The notes under the pieces were generated by a model. That model ran no database searches. It was not told the DNA's origin and saw only the letters and a list, made by a program, of their open reading frames with translations. Below, piece by piece: positions 7,001 through 10,708 of a DNA stretch of 10,708 bases (positions are counted from its first letter, which is position 1; each line of letters begins with the position of its first letter). Source of the stretch: Oscillospiraceae bacterium (GTDB lineage Bacteria > Bacillota > Clostridia > Saccharofermentanales > Saccharofermentanaceae); the NCBI GenBank assembly GCA_902795955.1, contig CADBNJ010000310.1:1-10708 (forward strand), in the 5' to 3' direction. The position numbers and the translations under genes are program-made.

Positions 7001-8790
7001 TCGCGATCATGTACTATATCGCATACAGACTTGTTAAGAAGTCGAACAATGACGGTTACATAGTCGGTTCGCGAGGTTCGGTAGGCTCATCTTTCGTTGC
7101 AACGATGAGCGGTATCTCAGAGGTTAACCCGTTGCCTCCTCATTACAGATGTCCTAACTGCCATTATGTTGAATTTGATAATTCCGGTACATACGGCTCG
7201 GGTTTTGACATGCCGGTGAAGACATGTCCCGACTGCGGTACGGTCATGGCAAAGGACGGGCAGGATATACCGTTCGAGACATTCCTCGGATTCTTCGGAG
7301 ACAAGCAGCCTGATATCGATCTTAACTTCTCAGGTGAGTATCAGCCCAATGCACACAAATACGTTGAATTCCTGTTCGGTGTGACTCACACTTTCAAGGC
7401 AGGCACGATCGGCACATATGCCGATAAGAACGCATACGGCGTTGCAAAGTCGGCGTGTGAGAAGCTCAACATTCCTTTCACTCATGCCAAGCTCGATTAT
7501 CTGTCGAGGGGAATAATCGGTGTCAAGAGAACAACCTCACAGCATCCCGGAGGCATGGTCGTAGTGCCCAAGGAGATGGATGTCTACGAGTTTACGCCGA
7601 TACAGTGTCCGGCCAATAAGATATCAGGAGATATAGTTACGACTCACTTCGATTTCCGTGCGATGCACGACACTATACTGAAGCTTGATATCCTGGGCCA
7701 CGCAGATCCTACCGTTCTGCGTATGCTCAATGAATTGACGGGTATAGATGTTACGACTATTCCGATACCTGATGAGAAGGTAATGAGCCTGCTGAGTTCT
7801 ACAGAGGCACTCGGATTCCCGCCTGAAGCGACAGAAGCGGGAGCTGCTACGCTCGGATTGTCAGAACTCGGAACACCTATGGCGCGCGGAATGATCGCAG
7901 AGACGAAGCCGACGAGGTTTTACGATCTCGTCCAGCTCATGGGTCTGTCGCACGGTACCGACGTATGGACAGGCAATGCACAGGATCTTATACAGAAGGG
8001 CATCTGTGACCTTAACTCCGTTATCGGCTGCCGTGACTCGATCATGACGACGCTCATCTATTGGGGCGTTCCCAACAAAGACGCTTTCGACATCATGGAG
8101 AATGTGCGTAAAGGTAAGGTCGCCAAAGGCAAATGCGATAAATGGGAAGGCTGGAAAGAGCTGATGAGGCAGAATAATGTGCCTGAATGGTATATCGGTT
8201 CCTGCCAGAAGATCATGTATATGTTCCCCAAGGCACATGCCGCAGCATACTCGATCTCTACTCTGAGAGTCGCCTGGTTCAAGGTGTATTATCCGGAGGA
8301 ATATTATTGTGCGTTCTTTACCATAAGGGGCGATGAATTCGACGCCGAATCAATGTGCAACGGACCGGAGACGGTTATAGCTAAGCGGCACGAGTTCGAA
8401 GAACTGAAGAAGACTTCTGCCGAGGCACGCAATAACCCCAAGGTCAAGTCAGCGATCGCTCTCTGTGAGATAGTGGAAGAGATGTATGCCAGAGGCATTA
8501 CTTTCGCTCCGATCTCATTGGAAGAATCGATGGGTGAGAAGTTCGTTAAGAAGTCCAAGGGCGTTATAATTCCTCCTTTCAATGCGATCAGGGATATCTC
8601 CGCCTCCATGGGACTTGGTATCGAGGAGGCCAGGAAGGAAGGACCTTTCAAGAACCGCGAGGATTTCGCGAGAAGGTCCGGGCTCGGCTCGTCAGCTGTT
8701 GAGAAGCTCGCATCTTACGGCGGAATACTCGATAATCTGCCGGAGAGCGCTCAGGTAGACATGTTCGAGATGTTCAATATCGGTCAATGA
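4057..8790 (+). CDS. polC: DNA polymerase III alpha subunit, PolC type, with degenerate proofreading domain
   Basis: The product has 1577 residues, about 140 more than B. subtilis PolC (about 1437). PolC is the main replicative polymerase of Bacillota. In order there is a poorly conserved N-terminal domain (1-165), a charged Lys/Ala/Glu linker (about 181-245) and an OB fold (about 255-340). The first PHP half (356-440) has HCH 361-363, TDH 393-395 and E429. The exonuclease-like insert (about 452-680) is followed by the second PHP half (about 700-870) with H709, C759, D856 and H858. The polymerase core has GSRGSVGSS 1004-1012, a zinc knuckle (C1032, C1035, C1057, C1060), catalytic PDIDLNFSGEY 1085-1095 (D1086, D1088), LKLDILG 1208-1214 (D1211) and KAHAAAY 1392-1398. 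The clamp-binding motif QVDMF is at 1566-1570. Polymerase residues are intact. The exonuclease insert keeps only D460 of the DEDDh set. The frame is unbroken, so this is not a pseudogene. It overlaps ispG by 29 bp and priA by 4 bp. Confidence 0.97.
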   Translation: MEKRRVKLTDFFEQYPDNLFDGLRDVYIERLDFYDDLIRITLSGLGRMSDDNALDRLYSHIRSVLDLNVLISFNDLDETDEEFPDIFRKVRDYVLLRFDESECQGAAFAGNLDFDMEDWTIVIRCPETIKIMFDEPAMRESFCNASSEIFGALFCIPECNSYMVAGEESDGQQQTETSFLDEAMEILERQAKEEPANDKADKKANPAPSGDTWEEKAKSVKSEAKKEFRAFKKNADNKIFGKVKSDVPLKNIDSLEMGEGTVNVAGTVIINDKFRLTKSGNSVIAKFFIYDKTGEIPCIGFLQPADADIFESKIGDKGFCGLQGTVESVDGELGLKITGGFEASKPKGREDNAPYKRVELHCHTKMSDMDAVSEPADVIKLAASFGHRACAVTDHGVVQAFPEVYNTMKDINKKRGDDEEKFKAILGCEGYLVDDGPTIVYGLPLNKDDLRSIGTFVTIDIKTTGGDPNVDTMTELTASKYRVVGYRTKEIPFEGEKDEDAQEFSAKDIDTSLWDPGEIPEQLRDESIRVEPLKPHDKIGRITGQDGEVITPAGMEEVIPENIVFEHVADFHAEFEDVIYPGKGEPCESYFLMGELLEFMEQAYIGGRDIFRKLGFLRRAGFGLNIEDHVYYRHKFLMPAISVEDIIRYGGVEGDLNKSDDLLANCKEDADIIIRYLTKAGTIDPGQINSSVGHLSDEDVKSRKNFAYHIIFLTRNYTGLYNLYRIVSESNIEFFSFRPRTPRSRLKYYSSGLIIGGACERGEIYRNVVQVYKDCGKDRDKCLDALVNSQKMKDILSLYDYVEIQPLCNNMFMTRIKPKPDETNFVPLNGDDIKVINELLVELADAYDMPCCATTDSHFLEKDDGKYRKYLLMSQGFEDAEMQSDLYFRTTDEMLEEFSYLGEEKAFEVVVTNTNKFADKIQFGMKPFPDGTYPPIIARAAADIRDIVYTKANKMYRYKGVLNETVAARIEKELTSIITNGFAIMYYIAYRLVKKSNNDGYIVGSRGSVGSSFVATMSGISEVNPLPPHYRCPNCHYVEFDNSGTYGSGFDMPVKTCPDCGTVMAKDGQDIPFETFLGFFGDKQPDIDLNFSGEYQPNAHKYVEFLFGVTHTFKAGTIGTYADKNAYGVAKSACEKLNIPFTHAKLDYLSRGIIGVKRTTSQHPGGMVVVPKEMDVYEFTPIQCPANKISGDIVTTHFDFRAMHDTILKLDILGHADPTVLRMLNELTGIDVTTIPIPDEKVMSLLSSTEALGFPPEATEAGAATLGLSELGTPMARGMIAETKPTRFYDLVQLMGLSHGTDVWTGNAQDLIQKGICDLNSVIGCRDSIMTTLIYWGVPNKDAFDIMENVRKGKVAKGKCDKWEGWKELMRQNNVPEWYIGSCQKIMYMFPKAHAAAYSISTLRVAWFKVYYPEEYYCAFFTIRGDEFDAESMCNGPETVIAKRHEFEELKKTSAEARNNPKVKSAIALCEIVEEMYARGITFAPISLEESMGEKFVKKSKGVIIPPFNAIRDISASMGLGIEEARKEGPFKNREDFARRSGLGSSAVEKLASYGGILDNLPESAQVDMFEMFNIGQ
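5410..6096 (+). other. Degenerate DEDDh exonuclease domain inside PolC
   Basis: This covers PolC residues 452-680, where family members carry the proofreading exonuclease. Exo I, normally FDxETTG, reads IDIKTTG at 459-465: D460 is kept and the glutamate is K462. Exo II, normally HNxxFD, best matches HVADFH at 567-572, with H572 for the catalytic aspartate; an alternative match near 606-617 puts R612 there instead. Exo III, normally H-x4-D, best matches D660-x4-N665, just before a helix (IIIRYL, 672-677) that lines up with the family helix. Either way four of five catalytic positions are lost. The segment is also longer than usual, with acidic inserts around 487-530 and 573-590. Positions come from hand alignment to B. 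subtilis PolC as I remember it. Confidence 0.8.
8787..8790 (+). promoter_or_regulatory. ATGA stop-start overlap coupling polC and priA
   Basis: The ATG of priA (8787-8789) shares bases with the TGA stop of polC (8788-8790), and a second ATG follows at 8790. I see no good Shine-Dalgarno sequence in the 20 bases before, so priA probably depends on ribosomes finishing polC. Confidence 0.6.
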
Positions 8791-10708
8791 TGATCAGCGT
8801 CGCGAAGATCCTGCTGAGAGGGGCGATAAGGCCGACTGACAGGTACTATTCATATATAGTGCCTGAGCATCTTGACGGCAGTGTCGTCAGGGGCAGTCTT
8901 GTAAGGGTGCCTTTCGGGAAGGGCGATAAGCTGAGAACGGGTATCGTCATCTCCGCCGGTTCCGCTGAAGAGAGTGATGAAGCAATGTCGGGCAAGCTCA
9001 AGATGATAGCAGAACTTGCTGACGAAGAACCCGTCATGACGGATGAACAGATCGGGCTTATCGAGCCGCTCGCAAGAAGGTTCAACAGTACAAAGAGCGA
9101 TATCGTGGAGCTCTTTGTGCCGTCTTTTATCGAGAATCATAAGGCTAAGACAGGTGACTTCATCGACATAGCCGACAGAGGGCTTGCCGAGGAGGCTCTC
9201 TCGGGCAACAGTCTCAGATCTGTTAATCACATAAGGGCTCTGGAGTACCTTCTGGAAGCGGGGAAGACATATAAGAAAGACCTTTGTGCCGATACCGGTA
9301 TCACGCCTGCGAGCCTTAAGGGACTTATTGATAAGGGACTCGTTAATGTCACGCGGGAGAAGCTGGATGAGACTGATACGGGTGTAATATCGGGCGTCTC
9401 TGACGATTCCAGGTATAAGGCGGAATATGACCTTAATGATCATCAGAAGAATGCGGTCAGTGAGATAACCGGGTGTGACAGCTTCGCAGTATTTCTGCTG
9501 TACGGTGTTACCGGAAGCGGCAAGACGGAAGTTTTCCTTAACTGTGCTGCTGATGCGTCATCCAAAGGCGGACAGGTCCTTTATCTTGTTCCGGAGATAT
9601 CGCTTACTCCTCAGACAGTGTCATGGATCAAAGGAAGGCTTGGCAATGACTGTGCCGTTCTGCACAGCAAGCTGACTGACAGGCAGAGATATGAGCAATG
9701 GAATATGATAAGAAGCGGCAGGGCACGGGTTGTCGTAGGACCGAGAAGTGCGGTATTCGCTCCGTTCAGCAATCTTAAGCTGGTGATCATCGACGAAGAG
9801 CATGATCCGTCTTATAAGGCTGATTCGCATCCGAGGTATAATGCCAAGACGGTTGCCATGATGAGAGCGAAGCTTAATGATGCCCGTGTAGTCATGGGTT
9901 CCGCTACGCCTGCGATCGAGTCGTTCTATGCTGCTGATAAAGGATATTACAAGTTGCTGAGACTTCCTTCACGTGCGAAGCAGGGTGCTGTGATGCCTTC
10001 TGTCTATCCCGTTGATATGCGTGAACAGATCAAGCTGGGCAGCGGCGAGATTCTGTCCTTGCCTTTGAGAGCTGCAATGGCCAGAGCATTTGCAGATAAT
10101 AAGCAGGTAATCCTGTTCCTCAACAGGCGGGGGTACTCAAGGACGATGGTCTGCAATCATTGCGGAGAACCTGCCAGATGTGTCAATTGCTCGGTGGGAA
10201 TGACACTTCATAATAATCCCAGGAGCGGTGAACGGCTCCTGATATGTCATTACTGCGGCTATACGATCCCTGCAAATAAAGCTTCATGCGGTTCCTGCGG
10301 CAACGGCAGGTTCACGAGAGCAGGCTATGGTACACAGCAGTTGGAAGAACTGCTCAATAAGTATTATCCGAACGAGAAGATACTGAGAATGGATCAGGAT
10401 ACAACGCAGCGAAGAGATGCTGTAGCGGATATCGTGAGCAGCTTTGCGGCCGGTGAGGCCTCGATCCTGATAGGAACACAGATGATAGCCAAAGGGCATG
10501 ATTTCCCTAACTGTACTGTTGTGGGCATTCTGTCTGCAGACCTGATGATCAATTCGGTGAATGTCAGGGGGTCAGAGAGGGCTTTCGCGCTGATAACGCA
10601 GGCATCCGGCCGCGCGGGCAGGGGAGATCATCCCGGCGAAGTATATATCCAGACCAATAACCCCGATGATCCGCTGTTCAGAAATGCTGCAAGCCAGGAT
10701 TACGAATC
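8787..10708 (+). CDS. priA: Primosomal protein N' / replication restart helicase PriA, 3' end cut off
   Basis: The frame stays open to the window edge for 640 complete codons; about 90-150 residues of a usual PriA are missing. PriA is a superfamily 2, 3'-5' DNA helicase that binds abandoned forks and starts reloading of the replicative helicase. The N-terminal 3'-end-binding domain shows YIVPEHL at 23-29 and VPFGKG at 41-46; a winged-helix-like part follows to about 205. The helicase motifs are GVTGSGKTE (240-248, Walker A), LVPEISLTPQT (267-277), DEEHDPSYK (336-344, Walker B), GSATP (371-375), GTQMIAKGHDFPN (563-575) and QASGRAGR (605-612). Eight cysteines in four CxxC pairs (456/459, 465/468, 487/490, 501/504) form the two-zinc insert typical of PriA. 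All residues seen are intact. The start could be ATG 8787 or 8790. Its place directly behind polC gives a replication gene pair. Confidence 0.97.
   Translation, partial: MMISVAKILLRGAIRPTDRYYSYIVPEHLDGSVVRGSLVRVPFGKGDKLRTGIVISAGSAEESDEAMSGKLKMIAELADEEPVMTDEQIGLIEPLARRFNSTKSDIVELFVPSFIENHKAKTGDFIDIADRGLAEEALSGNSLRSVNHIRALEYLLEAGKTYKKDLCADTGITPASLKGLIDKGLVNVTREKLDETDTGVISGVSDDSRYKAEYDLNDHQKNAVSEITGCDSFAVFLLYGVTGSGKTEVFLNCAADASSKGGQVLYLVPEISLTPQTVSWIKGRLGNDCAVLHSKLTDRQRYEQWNMIRSGRARVVVGPRSAVFAPFSNLKLVIIDEEHDPSYKADSHPRYNAKTVAMMRAKLNDARVVMGSATPAIESFYAADKGYYKLLRLPSRAKQGAVMPSVYPVDMREQIKLGSGEILSLPLRAAMARAFADNKQVILFLNRRGYSRTMVCNHCGEPARCVNCSVGMTLHNNPRSGERLLICHYCGYTIPANKASCGSCGNGRFTRAGYGTQQLEELLNKYYPNEKILRMDQDTTQRRDAVADIVSSFAAGEASILIGTQMIAKGHDFPNCTVVGILSADLMINSVNVRGSERAFALITQASGRAGRGDHPGEVYIQTNNPDDPLFRNAASQDYE

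Overview
The window reads as one strand-uniform block of housekeeping genes from a member of the Bacillota, most likely Clostridia. The pointers are PolC, the Gram-positive-type replicative polymerase, and the order cdsA-dxr-rseP-ispG-polC, which is typical of Clostridia. By eye the GC content is middling and codon use is similar across all genes. I see no mobile elements, RNA genes, CRISPR arrays or signs of recent transfer. I cannot name the genus.

Layout, all on the + strand: the 3' end of cdsA (1-360), dxr (389-1567), rseP (1572-2924), an AT-rich gap of 78 bp, ispG (3003-4085), polC (4057-8790, TTG start, overlapping ispG by 29 bp) and the first 640 codons of priA (8787 to the window edge, overlapping polC by ATGA). 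The longest gap is 78 bp, so there is no large non-coding stretch. No convincing terminator was found, and the set could be one long transcript with internal starts before dxr and ispG.

The genes serve three jobs. cdsA makes CDP-diacylglycerol for phospholipids. dxr and ispG are two steps of the MEP isoprenoid pathway. rseP is an intramembrane protease that cuts membrane-bound regulators. polC and priA belong to DNA replication: PolC copies the chromosome and PriA restarts stalled forks.

The main discovery candidate is inside polC. The 3'-5' proofreading exonuclease domain that normally splits the PHP domain is still present as a stretch of about 230 residues. It is longer than usual, and by hand alignment four of its five DEDDh catalytic residues are gone (E to K, D to H, H to D, D to N). 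The polymerase active site is intact, and the PHP domain appears to keep all nine metal-ligand positions. This suggests a replicase that has lost classical proofreading and relies on its PHP domain, on a separate exonuclease, or on neither. The polC-priA junction is a second point of interest, because polC in Clostridia is usually followed by rimP-nusA.
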